From Roseiarcus fermentans (GTDB taxonomy: Bacteria; Pseudomonadota; Alphaproteobacteria; Rhizobiales; Beijerinckiaceae): a stretch of 64,000 bases of DNA. How positions within the stretch are numbered: the first letter of the stretch is position 1; each line of letters starts with the position of its first letter. The stretch lies in NCBI RefSeq assembly GCF_003315135.1, contig NZ_QNRK01000026.1, positions 33,927 through 97,926 on the forward strand, in the 5' to 3' direction. The notes below the pieces were generated by a model, which saw only the letters and a list, made by a program, of their open reading frames with translations, was not told where the DNA came from and ran no database searches. The position numbers and the translations under genes are program-made. This document shows, one piece after another, positions 47,759 through 56,855 of this stretch.

Positions 47759-49666
47759 TCACCCCAGCGCCTTCTCCAGCACCCGCCGCAGGCGCGCGGC
47801 GAAAGCCGGCGGGTCCTCGACCTGGCCGCCTTCGAGCAGCCGCGCCTCGTCGAGAATGAGATGGGCGGAATCCTCGATCAGCGGCTTATCCTGGCCCGCA
47901 TGCAGTTTTCCCGCCAGCGACACGGTCAGCGGGTGGCTCGGGTTGACCTCGAGAATGGGCTTGGTGCGCTCGTCGAGGCGGCCGTGCGCGGCGAGCATCT
48001 TCTCCAGCTGCCGGTCCGGCCCGAACTCGGGCGCGATCAGGCAGGCGACGCTGTCGGTCAGGCGATCGGAGGCGCGCACCTCGGCGACCTCGCCCTCGAG
48101 CGTCTGCTTGATGAAGGCGAGCAACGTCGCCACCTCGCCCGAAGCCTCGGCCGGCGGCGTCGCGCCCTCGACGAGCGCGATCGACTTGATGTCGGCCGCG
48201 CCCTGGCTCACGGACTTGAACGGCTTGCCGTCGAAGCCGGCCGCCGTCGACACCCAGAACGAATCGACCGCGTCCGACAGCAACAGGACTTCCACGCCGC
48301 GCGCGCGAAACCCCTCGAGCTGAGGGCTGGCGGCGAGCCGCTTGGCGTCGTCGCCGGTGAGGTAGTAGATCGCGGTCTGGTTCTCGCGCAACGACGCGAC
48401 GTAATCGGCGAGGGTGCGCCCGCCGGCGGGATGGGCGGTGGTGGCGAAGCGGGCGATCTTGAACAGGCCGTCGCGCCGCTCGGGGTCCTCGTACAGCCCC
48501 TCCTTGATCACCGCGCCGAAATTCTCCCACACCTTCCCGAATTTTTCCGGCTCGCTCTCGGCGAGCTTGCCGAGGTCCTGCACGACCCGGCTCGTCACCC
48601 CCTTGCGGATGGCGGCGAAGGCGTCGCTCTTCTGGATCAGCTCGCGCGACACGTTCAGCGGCAGGTCGGCGCTGTCGACCACGAGACGGACGAAGCGCAG
48701 CCAGCCCGGCAGGAGGTCGGCGTCCTCGGTGATCAGCACCCGGCGGACATAGAGCTTGTTGCGCCCTTTGCGCGCCGGATCGAACAGGTCGAACGGGCGC
48801 GAGCCGGGGATGAAGGCGAGCACGGTGTATTCGTGCCGCCCTTCCGCCCGCCAGTGCAGCGTCAGCGCCGGCTCGTCGAACTGGCCGGAGAGGCCGCGAT
48901 AGAACTCGGCGTATTGCTCCGGCGTCACCTCGGATTTGGGCTTGGTCCAGATCGCCGACCCGTCGGCGACGCGCTTCGGCTCCTCGCCGGGCTTGGCGAC
49001 GAAGTCGACCGGCACGGCGACCGCGCCGGAATGATCGCGGATGATCCGCTCGACCCGCCACGGCTCCAGAAACTCCTCCGCTTCCGGATTGAGGTGGAGG
49101 ACGACGCGCGTGCCGCGCAGGGGGGCCGCGTCGAGCGCGAGGGGCGAGACGGTGAACGAGCCCTTGCCGTCCGACGACCAGCGCCAGGCCTCTTCCGCGC
49201 CGGCGCGCCGGGTCTCGACCACGACCTCGTCGGCGACCATGAAGGCGGAATAGAAGCCGATGCCGAACTGGCCGATCAGCGCCTGCGCCTCGCTTTTCGC
49301 GTCCTCGGCGGCGAGCTTGTCGAGAAAGGCTTTCGTGCCCGAGCGGGCGATCGTGCCGAGGCCCGAAGTCAGGTCCTCGCGCGTCATGCCGACGCCGTTG
49401 TCGGAGACGGTGATGGTCTTGGCGTCCTTGTCGAGCGCGATCACAATCGCGAACGGCGCGCCGTCGGCGATGAGCCCCGGGGCGGCGATCGCCTCGTAGC
49501 GCAGCTTCTCGCAGGCGTCGGCGGCGTTGGAGACGAGCTCGCGGACAAAGATTTCCCGGTCGGAATAGACCGAGTGGACCATGAGATGGAGCAGGCGGGA
49601 CACGTCCGCCTCGAAGCTCTGCGTCGTCGCAGCCTCGTTGGTCGGGGTCTTGGCGTCGGCGGTCAA
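47759..49666 (-). CDS. htpG: Chaperone HtpG (bacterial Hsp90)
   Basis: The 635-residue ATP-dependent chaperone has the GHKL ATPase domain first: LVSNAADACEKLRYEA, DNGVGMTREDLTSGLGTIA and GQFGIGFYSAFMVAD. A middle domain with KRVADGSAIWTKPKSEVTPE and the LPLNVSRELIQ catalytic loop follows, and then a C-terminal dimerisation domain. The start is TTG at 49666 with GAGG in front; using an upstream ATG (49822) would add 52 residues of non-family sequence. Hsp90 genes are commonly heat-shock induced; I do not see a clear sigma-32 promoter. Confidence 0.95.
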   Translation of the reverse strand: MTADAKTPTNEAATTQSFEADVSRLLHLMVHSVYSDREIFVRELVSNAADACEKLRYEAIAAPGLIADGAPFAIVIALDKDAKTITVSDNGVGMTREDLTSGLGTIARSGTKAFLDKLAAEDAKSEAQALIGQFGIGFYSAFMVADEVVVETRRAGAEEAWRWSSDGKGSFTVSPLALDAAPLRGTRVVLHLNPEAEEFLEPWRVERIIRDHSGAVAVPVDFVAKPGEEPKRVADGSAIWTKPKSEVTPEQYAEFYRGLSGQFDEPALTLHWRAEGRHEYTVLAFIPGSRPFDLFDPARKGRNKLYVRRVLITEDADLLPGWLRFVRLVVDSADLPLNVSRELIQKSDAFAAIRKGVTSRVVQDLGKLAESEPEKFGKVWENFGAVIKEGLYEDPERRDGLFKIARFATTAHPAGGRTLADYVASLRENQTAIYYLTGDDAKRLAASPQLEGFRARGVEVLLLSDAVDSFWVSTAAGFDGKPFKSVSQGAADIKSIALVEGATPPAEASGEVATLLAFIKQTLEGEVAEVRASDRLTDSVACLIAPEFGPDRQLEKMLAAHGRLDERTKPILEVNPSHPLTVSLAGKLHAGQDKPLIEDSAHLILDEARLLEGGQVEDPPAFAARLRRVLEKALG

Positions 49667-49871
49667 GGGGCAACCTCGTTTTTTGGAACAGAAGGACGAG
49701 ACCGGCCAATGATGGCGGCCGGCCCCGATATCGTCGGCTTCGCGCCCGGATTCAAGGTTTGTCGCGAGCGGGCGGGCCGGGGGCCGGCCGGTCACGGCGT
49801 AGCAATGAAGCCCGCTCTCCACCTGCGCGCGAGCCTCCCGCGTCCAGGGCGTCGCAGACGGGGACAGGGTC

Positions 49872-50875
49872 TCACCCCTCCGGCGCGCCCGCGAGCCGCA
49901 GCCCCGCGAGAATCCGCTCGCGCTGCTCGAGATAGACCGTGTTGCAGGCCAGCGCGTCCGCGCGGTAGCGCCCGACGGTGAGGTCGGGAGCGAGCCTCAA
50001 GCCGGCCGCGACTTCCGAGCGCGCCTCGGCCGTCCGTCCGCAGAGCGCCAGCGTAACTCCCAACCCCGTCATTGCGAGGAGCAAAGCGACGAAGCAATCC
50101 ATGCCGCCGCTTGCTTCCTGCGGAAGAAATTGCTCGCAAGGAAGGGCGGCGGGACGACCAGAGGGCGCGACAGCGGCCCAGCGGCCCTGGATCGCTTCGC
50201 TTCGCTCGCGATGACGGCGCTATTCGCTGCCGGCTTGGGAGTTACGCGCCAGCGCCGCCGCGTAGTGGAAACGCGCCATCGGATAGCCGCGGTTGGTCTC
50301 CACCGCCCTGCGGCCCCACGCCAGCGCGTCCTGGTCCTGGCCCAGCAGCATCTTCGCGACGCACGGGCAGACGGAATAGACGCGAACGGGACGGGCGATG
50401 TTCTTCAGCGCTTTGTCGCCGAGGTCGCGCAGTTCGACGTCGAGGCGTCCGAGCACGTTCTCGTGCGCTGCGGCCGAGATGCACAAGCCCCCGGCGGCGC
50501 GATCCCCTCGAGCCGCGCGGCGATGTTGACCCCGTCGCCGACGAGGTCGTCGCCCTCGACGAGCACGTCGCCCAGATGCAGCCCCATCCGGTACCGCAGC
50601 CGCAGCGATTCGGGCCGCCGTTCGCAGCGGCGCGCCGTTTCGGCCTGCACCGCCAGCGCGGCGGCGACGGCTGCGACGACCGAGCCGAATTCGACCAGGA
50701 ACCCGTCGCCCATCGTCTTGAAGATCCGGCCGCCGTGCGCCGAGAGGATCGCGGCGGCGGCGTCGCGGCTCTCGCGCACCGCTGCGGCCGTCCCCGTCTC
50801 GTCCGCTCCCATCATGCGGGAGTAGCCGACGACGTCGTCCGCAAGGATCGCGGCAAGGCGGCGGGATACGGGCAT
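49872..50875 (-). pseudogene. Class III adenylate/guanylate cyclase-TPR gene, broken
   Basis: The 5' part encodes a class III cyclase domain (MPVSRRLAAILADDVVGYSR, GRIFKTMGDGFLVEFGSV, GMHLGD-type strand GLHLGDVLVEGDDLVGDGVN). It breaks at a run of five Cs (plus strand 50488-50492), where one extra base would restore ...PPGGLCISAAAHENVLGR. After ARPVRVYSV the sequence jumps straight into a TPR end (LLGQDQDALAWGRRAVE), so a middle region of the usual family protein seems deleted. A MITE at 50053-50245 then splits HYAAALA from LALCGRTAEARSEV. Three separate lesions mark it as dead. Confidence 0.85.
50053..50245 (-). mobile_element. MITE-like element inserted in the cyclase gene
   Basis: On the plus strand it runs from GTAACTCCCAACCCC (50053) to GGCTTGGGAGTTAC (50245). 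Identical 8-bp flanks GCGCCAGC occur at 50045-50052 and 50246-50253. Removing the element and one flank (201 bases) rejoins the gene in frame as HYAAALALCGRT. It is nearly the reverse complement of 15614-15818. There is no coding capacity. GTAA ends and 8-bp duplications point to IS66-type mobilisation. Confidence 0.85.
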
Positions 50876-50980
50876 GCCCGGAGTGGCAGCACGGGCGAGG
50901 CCGCGACGCACGGGGGGCGCGGGGCGGACGCGGCCGCGATGGGTTTGAATTCCGGCGCGCCGACCCCACATCCGCCGCCG

Positions 50981-51577
50981 ATGACGCAACCGTCCCTGTT
51001 CGCGCCGGGACCCGGCCTGCCCGAAGGGTTTCGCTATGCTCCGGACCTCCTCGACCCGGGCGAAGAGCGCTCGCTCGTCGCGGAGATCGCGCGCCTGCCG
51101 TTCCAGGCGTTCCAGTTTCACGGCTTCGAGGGCAAGCGGCGGGTCGTGTCGTTCGGCTGGCGCACCGATTTCGACGACGCGAGCCTCAACCGCGGGGAGC
51201 CGATCCCGGCCTTCCTCACAGGCGCGAGGGCCAGCGCCGCCCGTTTCGCCGGGCTCGAGGCGGATGCGCTCGAGCAGCTTCTCGTGACGGAATATGCCCC
51301 CGGCGCCCCGATCGGCTGGCATCGGGACCGCGCGGCGTTCGCCGAAGTGGTCGGCGTGTCGCTGCGCGCGCCCTGCACGTTCCGCTTCCGGCGAAGGTCC
51401 GGCAAGGACTGGGCGCGCGCGTCGCTGACGCTCGCGCCGCGTTCGGCCTACGTCCTGCGGGGTCCCGCCCGCACGCAGTGGGAGCACAGCATCCCGGCGG
51501 TCGAGGCGTTGCGCTATTCGCTGACCTTCCGGACGCTCGCGGGGTCGCCCGCCGGCAGGCGGCGCGTCGCGGAATGA
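50981..51577 (+). CDS. alkB: Alpha-ketoglutarate-dependent dioxygenase AlkB
   Basis: A 198-residue Fe(II)/2-oxoglutarate dioxygenase that removes methyl groups from 1-methyladenine and 3-methylcytosine in DNA and RNA by oxidation. The iron ligands are in GWHRDRAAF (H-x-D) and WEHSIP (distal His); the 2-oxoglutarate arginines are in RYSLTFRT. ATG 50981 begins MTQPSLFAPGP. A start at 50939 would add 14 residues and neither has a good ribosome binding site. It is divergent from the broken cyclase gene and convergent with bolA. Confidence 0.9.
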   Translation: MTQPSLFAPGPGLPEGFRYAPDLLDPGEERSLVAEIARLPFQAFQFHGFEGKRRVVSFGWRTDFDDASLNRGEPIPAFLTGARASAARFAGLEADALEQLLVTEYAPGAPIGWHRDRAAFAEVVGVSLRAPCTFRFRRRSGKDWARASLTLAPRSAYVLRGPARTQWEHSIPAVEALRYSLTFRTLAGSPAGRRRVAE

Positions 51578-51592
51578 ACGAGCCCGACGCCC

Positions 51593-51617
51593 CCGTCATG
51601 GCGAGCCGAAGGCGACG
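51593..51617. repeat. Half copy of the interspersed palindromic repeat
   Basis: CCGTCATGGCGAGCCGAAGG in the gap after alkB is one arm of the CGTCATcGCGAGGAGC repeat found inside the MITE-like elements; the opposite arm is missing. Confidence 0.4.
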
Positions 51618-51650
51618 GCAGGGCGGGCGCGCCTCCCCATGACCGCGGGA

Positions 51651-51665
51651 GGGACGATCGGTCCC
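51651..51665. terminator. Hairpin between convergent alkB and bolA
   Basis: GGGAC-GATCG-GTCCC, a 5-bp stem, sits eight bases after the bolA stop and within the convergent gap. It is weak but correctly placed for a shared terminator. Confidence 0.35.
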
Positions 51666-51672
51666 GTCCGGG

Positions 51673-51903
51673 CTAACTCTCCGACGTCGTCAGCGCCAGC
51701 GCGTGCAGATCGCCGCCCATCTTGCCCTTGAGCGCGGCGTAGACCATCTGGTGCTGCTTGACCTTGCTCACGCCCTTGAAGGCGGACGAGACGACGGTCG
51801 CGGCGTAGTGGTCGCCGTCGTCGGCAAGAGCCCTCACCTCGACGCGCGCGTCGGGGAACGCCGCCTTTATCATCGTCTCGATCTCAACGCGGGGCATGGC
51901 CAT
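51673..51903 (-). CDS. bolA: BolA family protein
   Basis: A 76-residue BolA/IbaG-type protein. The class II KH-like fold is evident from [20 protein letters not shown], the GDHYAATVVSS strand and the C-terminal QHQMVYAALKGKMGGDLHAL with the conserved histidine that can help bind a [2Fe-2S] cluster with monothiol glutaredoxin. It follows purL and a small gene in one operon. The grxD (Grx4) gene that usually comes next in alphaproteobacteria is not here; the following gene is alkB on the other strand. Confidence 0.9.
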   Translation of the reverse strand: MAMPRVEIETMIKAAFPDARVEVRALADDGDHYAATVVSSAFKGVSKVKQHQMVYAALKGKMGGDLHALALTTSES

Positions 51904-52123
51904 GATTGCTGTTCTCCTTGATCAACTGCGCGTCGTCTTGTTCACGCGCCTCGGCCTCGAGCCGCGCGACAATGTCCTCTGCCGGTTCGAGCGCCGGTAT
52001 CGTCACGCCGTCGGTCAGCAAAACCACGCACTCGTTCGGTTCGCTCGAATGGATCGCGATCACGCGATCCGCTCGAATATACGAAGGCCCTGTCCGGGTC
52101 TTGACGACGAGGAACGGAATCAT
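51884..52123 (-). CDS. Small protein between purL and bolA, FlbD-like
   Basis: A 79-residue protein starting [20 protein letters not shown]. Its alternating strand pattern, with [20 protein letters not shown] and then [16 protein letters not shown], resembles the small FlbD/DUF1126-type beta proteins, but the match is by pattern only. Its ATG overlaps the purL stop (ATGA) with GGGGAG upstream, and its last 20 bases overlap the bolA start, so all three are co-translated. I do not know its function. Confidence 0.7.
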   Translation of the reverse strand: MIPFLVVKTRTGPSYIRADRVIAIHSSEPNECVVLLTDGVTIPALEPAEDIVARLEAEAREQDDAQLIKENSNHGHAPR

Positions 52124-54333
52124 TCGCGGCTCCCCTTCCCAGGCTCCATCAGTCCCGGGAACCAACTCTCATAAGTTTCGACGAGCGCGGCAAGCGCGAT
52201 CGGCGCCGAGCCTCCGATCTCGAGCGCGTCGCCCCCAGTCACGCCGATGCGGGCGACGGCCACGCCGGCGCGCGCCGCCGCCGCCATGACGGCGTCGGTC
52301 GCCTCCGGCGCCGTCGTCGCGACATAGCGGCCCTGGTCTTCGCCGAAGAAGACCGCGTGCTCAGGCCCGTCGAGCGTAACGGTCGCCCCGACGCCCCCCG
52401 CCATCGCCATCTCGGCGAGCGCCACGGCGAGGCCGCCGTCGGAGAGATCCTGGACCCCGGTCACGCGTCCGTCCGCGATCAAGCCGGCGACGAATTCGCC
52501 GTTCCGCCGCTCAGCGGCGAGATCGACCGGAGGCGGCGCGCCGTCGTCTCGGCCGGCGACGACCGAAAGCCACGCGGAGCGTCCGAGCCAATTCGGAACG
52601 CCGCCAATCAAAAGAATGTCGTGACCCGCGCCCTTGAAGGACGGCGAAGCCGTCTTCGTGACGTCGGCGACGAGCCCCACGCCGCCGATCGCCGGGGTCG
52701 GGGGAATGCCAACGCCGATGGTCTCGTTGTAGAGCGACACGTTTCCCGACACGATCGGGAAGTCCAGCGCCTTTGCCGCATCGGCGATGCCGGCGATGGC
52801 GCCGACGAGCTGGCCCATCGCCTGCGGCTTCTCCGGGTTGCCGAAATTGAGGTTGTCGGTCAGCGCCAGCGGCTTCGCGCCGACGGCGATGAGATTGCGC
52901 CAGGCCTCCGCCACCGCCTGCTTCGCGCCTTCGCGCGGGCTCGCCGCGCAATAGCGCTCGGTGCAGTCGGTGGTGAGGGCGAGGCCCTTCGGACCGTCGC
53001 CGAGGCGGATGACCGCCGCGCCGCCGCCCGGCCCCTGCACCGTGTTGCCGAGGATCAGCGAGTCGTATTGCTCGGTGACCCAGCGCTTGGAGCTGAAATT
53101 CGGCGAGCCGAGAAGTTTCAGGAGCGCCGCGTCGGTCGGAAGCGGCGGGACGATCGCCGCCCCGTCGATTACGGCCGACGGCGCGGTCGGCGTCCACGGC
53201 CGGTCGTAGAGCGGGGCCTGGTCGCCGAGCTCCTTGATCGGCAGGTCGGCCTTCACCTCGCCCTGGCGCCGGACGACAAAGCGCTTCGTGTCGGTCGTCC
53301 TGCCAATGACCGCGAAATCAAGCCCCCATTTCATGAAGATGGCTTCGGCCTGAGCCTCGAGCTCGGGCTTCAGCACCATCAGCATGCGCTCCTGACTCTC
53401 GGAGAGCAGCATCTCGTAGGCGGTCATCGCCGCTTCGCGGCACGGCACGGCGTCGAGGTCGAGCTCGATTCCGAGGTCGCCCTTGGCCCCCATCTCGACC
53501 GCCGACGAGGTCAGCCCGGCCGCGCCCATGTCCTGGATCGCCACCACCGCGCCCGAGGCCATCAGTTCGAGGCAGGCCTCGAGCAGGAGCTTCTCGGCGA
53601 ACGGGTCGCCGACCTGCACCGTCGGCCGCTTCTCCTCGGCGTCGGCCTCGAAGGCGGCCGACGCCATGCTCGCGCCGTGGATGCCGTCGCGTCCGGTCTT
53701 CGAGCCGAGATAGACGATCGGATTGCCAATCCCCGTCGCGGCCGAGTAGAACAGACCGTCGGCGCGGGCGACGCCGACCGCCATGGCGTTAACCAGAATG
53801 TTGCCGTCGTAGCCCTTGTCGAAGCCGACCGAGCCGCCGACCGTCGGAACGCCGAAGGAATTGCCGTAGCCCCCCACCCCCGCCACCACGCCCGCCACCA
53901 GATGGCGGGTTCTGGGATGGTCCGGCGCGCCGAAGCGCAGGAAGTTGAGGCAGGCGACCGGGCGCGCGCCCATGGTGAAGACGTCACGCAGGATTCCGCC
54001 GACCCCGGTCGCCGCGCCCTGATAGGGCTCGATGTAGGACGGGTGGTTGTGCGACTCCATCTTGAACACGCACACGTCGCCGTCGCCGATGTCGATCACG
54101 CCCGCGTTCTCGCCGGGGCCCTGGACGACCCAGGGCGCCTTGGTCGGCAGCCCCTTCAGGTGCAGGCGCGACGACTTGTAGGAGCAGTGCTCGTTCCACA
54201 TCGCCGAGACGATGCCGAGCTCGGTGAAGGTCGGCGTCCGGCCGATCAGGGCGACGAACCGGGCATATTCGTCGGGCTTCAGCCCGTGCGCGATCGCCAG
54301 GGCCTCGTCCACCTTTGGCTCGTCAGCGCTCAC
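52120..54333 (-). CDS. purL: Phosphoribosylformylglycinamidine synthase, large subunit
   Basis: The 737-residue ATP-dependent synthase of the purine pathway converts FGAR and ammonia to FGAM. It is the small bacterial form that needs separate PurQ (glutaminase) and PurS, not encoded here. Visible motifs are [31 protein letters not shown], the auxiliary nucleotide site [16 protein letters not shown], and in the second half [12 protein letters not shown] and [10 protein letters not shown]. The stop overlaps the downstream small gene. The start is ATG 54333; upstream is a 490-base gap. Confidence 0.96.
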   Translation of the reverse strand: MSADEPKVDEALAIAHGLKPDEYARFVALIGRTPTFTELGIVSAMWNEHCSYKSSRLHLKGLPTKAPWVVQGPGENAGVIDIGDGDVCVFKMESHNHPSYIEPYQGAATGVGGILRDVFTMGARPVACLNFLRFGAPDHPRTRHLVAGVVAGVGGYGNSFGVPTVGGSVGFDKGYDGNILVNAMAVGVARADGLFYSAATGIGNPIVYLGSKTGRDGIHGASMASAAFEADAEEKRPTVQVGDPFAEKLLLEACLELMASGAVVAIQDMGAAGLTSSAVEMGAKGDLGIELDLDAVPCREAAMTAYEMLLSESQERMLMVLKPELEAQAEAIFMKWGLDFAVIGRTTDTKRFVVRRQGEVKADLPIKELGDQAPLYDRPWTPTAPSAVIDGAAIVPPLPTDAALLKLLGSPNFSSKRWVTEQYDSLILGNTVQGPGGGAAVIRLGDGPKGLALTTDCTERYCAASPREGAKQAVAEAWRNLIAVGAKPLALTDNLNFGNPEKPQAMGQLVGAIAGIADAAKALDFPIVSGNVSLYNETIGVGIPPTPAIGGVGLVADVTKTASPSFKGAGHDILLIGGVPNWLGRSAWLSVVAGRDDGAPPPVDLAAERRNGEFVAGLIADGRVTGVQDLSDGGLAVALAEMAMAGGVGATVTLDGPEHAVFFGEDQGRYVATTAPEATDAVMAAAARAGVAVARIGVTGGDALEIGGSAPIALAALVETYESWFPGLMEPGKGSRE

Positions 54334-54821
54334 CGTCGCGTCCTCTCAGGCGTCAGGAAGTCCGTCCCGCCAATAGCCCCCGGCGGCGCGGATCACAACA
54401 CTTCTCGCCTCGCCGACGAGGTCGAGCGGCGCCGCTCTCGCCGACGGCCACGGCGACACGCCGACGCGCGCCGGCGTCAGCGCTGCGGCGCCGGCGAGTG
54501 AGGACCGGCGGAGAAGCGGGCCCCGGCCTTGGGACGGCCGGCCTGTCTCCGTATCGACGACCGCTTGCCGGCGAAGCCAATCCCGCCTGTCGCGCCCTTC
54601 CCGGCCGAGCGCAGAAGACGAAGACCTCCGGATGACCACAATATTCCGCTGCAAGGCCGCCCGCCTCTCACCATTTTCGCCTGATTTGTTCATCAAACAG
54701 GGAAGCGAAGGCCATGTTTACAAGGACTAACGAGAATTTACTCGTCAACTTATACCCTTAATACAACCAGTAACTACTGTCATCAATCGGTCGAGATGCC
54801 GTCAACAGGAGGGATACTATC
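54334..54821. other. Divergent gap between purL and the secreted beta-helix gene
   Basis: The left 350 bases are GC-rich and featureless. The right 130 bases turn clearly AT-rich, unlike any other gap in the window, and hold a likely promoter (54737-54764) and the AGGAGGG ribosome binding site of the plus-strand gene. No gene is seen. Confidence 0.5.
54737..54764 (+). promoter_or_regulatory. Probable sigma-70-type promoter
   Basis: TTTACT (54737-54742) and TAATAC (54759-54764), 16 bases apart, lie in an AT-rich patch 58 bases before the start codon of the secreted protein. The -10 matches the consensus in four of six positions. This is a prediction only. Confidence 0.4.
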
Positions 54822-56816
54822 ATGTATAGCGCGACACAGATCAACATGCTCCGCGACCTCGATTCTGGCGCCCCCCTTCCCGGGATCGACACCGAGGTCG
54901 GAAATCTGCAATCCGAATCGTCTCTCGAGACGCCCAGTTCGATCCCCACGACCTCATCGAATCAGCCGTTCTATTACGACCCGTCCAAGAATACCGTCTT
55001 CGTTCAACAGGCGGGCGCGGTGCTGAACGGATACGATTTCGGCTCCGCGAATGTCGTGGTGGTGGCGAGCGACGTCACCATCGAGAACTGCACGTTCGAC
55101 GGAACCGGAGGCTCGTTCGCCATCGGCGCGTACAACACGGCGTGGAGTCCGGCGACGACCGACACGACCGTGACCCACTGCACGTTCGTGGGCGACCCCT
55201 CCTCTTCCCTGCTCGCCGTGATCAACAGTCCGACGGGCTCGGCGACCATCACCGACAACGCATTCCTCGACACGGCCGGAGACGGCGTCTGGGCCGACGG
55301 CGGCGGCCTGATCTCCGGCAATTATTTTTCGCAAGCCGGCAACGACGGCGCCGCCGGCCATCCGGACGGCATCTGGCTCTCCAACAGCACGAGCCCGATG
55401 ACCGTCAGCGACAATTTCATCGACTGGAGCCAGAATCCGGCCGCCACCGGATCCACCAACGACTGCATCCGCATCACCGGCGAACTGGGCCCCGTCAGCA
55501 ACGTGACGGTGACCGGAAACTTCCTGCTCAATGGCGCGACCAGCATTTCGGCGGTCGACGGCAGCGGTCCGGGCGCGCTCAGCGACATCGCGATCACCGG
55601 CAACTATCTCGTCGGACCGAAATATTACACCTTCTTTCCCGGGTCGATGTCCGGATCGACGGTCAGCGGCAACGTGATCGCCGATCAGACCAGCCTCAGC
55701 GACGCATGGGCCGCCTATCAGGCGGCCGGCGTGCCGACGGCGACCCTCCTCGCCTCGACCGACGGGTCGGCCGTCAGCGCCGCATCCGCGACCGCCCCCA
55801 CCACGCTCTACGCCGACGTGCGCAACACGCTGATGGTCGGCGGCCCGAACGAAACCAATTTCGTCAGCGGCTACGCCTCGCAGAACATGTGGGCCGGGTC
55901 CGGCGCCGACATCTTCACCTATCTGGCGACCGGCGACTCGTCGCCGGCCGCCGCCGACTACATCACCAACTTCGATCCGGCCAAGGACGTGATCGACCTG
56001 AGCCGCGTCGACGCCAACCCCGGCGGCGCCCCCGAGACCTTCGCCTTCATCGGCGCGAACGCGTTCGACGGCGCCGGGCCCGAGATTCGCACGCAGGCCG
56101 AAGCCGATGGAGATACGATCGTCCAGGTCGCGCTCGCCGGCGACACGACGCCGGACATGCAGATCATCCTCACCAGCAGCGTGCCTCTGACCGCCGCCAA
56201 CTTCGCCGTGACCGCGGCCCAGTCGCAGGCGGCGATCGCGAACGGGGCGGACATGGGCTTCTCCGTGACCTCCGGCTGGCCCCTGACGGAAACCACCTAC
56301 GCCAACGTACAGGGGCGCCCCTATTCGGACTTCACATCCTTCCGGTCGGGAAGCTATCTCGTCGCCGACGCGCTCGACCTCGGCGGCTCGAGCGACGAGA
56401 TCGACCTGTTCGGCAAGCCAGGCGCCGCGGTCACGATCACCCGCGGCGACGGGGCGGAGCAGATCACGAGCGCCGGCAAGACCGACAGCCTCGCCTTCCA
56501 CGCCAACGAGACGATCGCGGCGGGCGCCGCCCCGGCCGGCGAGACCTTCGCCATCGGCCCGGGCTCCGGCAATGTCACCATCGAGGGCTTCGCCGCGTCG
56601 GGCGCGAACGCCGACCGTCTGCAGCTCTCGGCGTCGGCGTTTTCCGGCCTCCAGTCGGGCATGACGGACGCGGAGAAGCTCGCGGCGGCGCTCGGCGACG
56701 TGTCGACGGCCTCGGGCGGCGCGAGCTTCACCGACAGCGCCGGCGACCGGCTAACGCTCGTCGGCGTCGCCCCGGCGACGCTCACGGCCAATCCGGGGCT
56801 GGTGAAGTTCGTGTGA
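54822..56816 (+). CDS. Secreted right-handed beta-helix protein with RTX-like C-terminus
   Basis: A 664-residue protein without an N-terminal signal peptide. Residues 60-300 read as parallel beta-helix rungs (SDVTIENCTFDGTGGS, ATITDNAFLDTAGDGVW, NVTVTGNFLLNGATSIS), as in pectate-lyase-like and polysaccharide-binding proteins. Around 355-400 is a DIFTYLATGD...ITNFDPAKDVIDLSRVD segment of serralysin/RTX C-terminal type. The last 70 residues form a module ending GDRLTLVGVAPATL...LVKFV that recurs at the right edge of the window. Type I secretion is likely. Start ATG 54822 follows AGGAGGG. Confidence 0.8.
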   Translation: MYSATQINMLRDLDSGAPLPGIDTEVGNLQSESSLETPSSIPTTSSNQPFYYDPSKNTVFVQQAGAVLNGYDFGSANVVVVASDVTIENCTFDGTGGSFAIGAYNTAWSPATTDTTVTHCTFVGDPSSSLLAVINSPTGSATITDNAFLDTAGDGVWADGGGLISGNYFSQAGNDGAAGHPDGIWLSNSTSPMTVSDNFIDWSQNPAATGSTNDCIRITGELGPVSNVTVTGNFLLNGATSISAVDGSGPGALSDIAITGNYLVGPKYYTFFPGSMSGSTVSGNVIADQTSLSDAWAAYQAAGVPTATLLASTDGSAVSAASATAPTTLYADVRNTLMVGGPNETNFVSGYASQNMWAGSGADIFTYLATGDSSPAAADYITNFDPAKDVIDLSRVDANPGGAPETFAFIGANAFDGAGPEIRTQAEADGDTIVQVALAGDTTPDMQIILTSSVPLTAANFAVTAAQSQAAIANGADMGFSVTSGWPLTETTYANVQGRPYSDFTSFRSGSYLVADALDLGGSSDEIDLFGKPGAAVTITRGDGAEQITSAGKTDSLAFHANETIAAGAAPAGETFAIGPGSGNVTIEGFAASGANADRLQLSASAFSGLQSGMTDAEKLAAALGDVSTASGGASFTDSAGDRLTLVGVAPATLTANPGLVKFV

Positions 56817-56851
56817 GCCTGTCCTCGCCCGCCCGCGCGAGAGGAACAGGC
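56817..56851. terminator. Hairpin between the convergent secreted-protein and mutL genes
   Basis: GCCTGTCCTC and GAGGAACAGGC pair over ten positions with one bulged base. It fills the 39-base gap between the two convergent stop codons, so it likely serves both. Confidence 0.5.
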
Positions 56852-56855
56852 GCGC

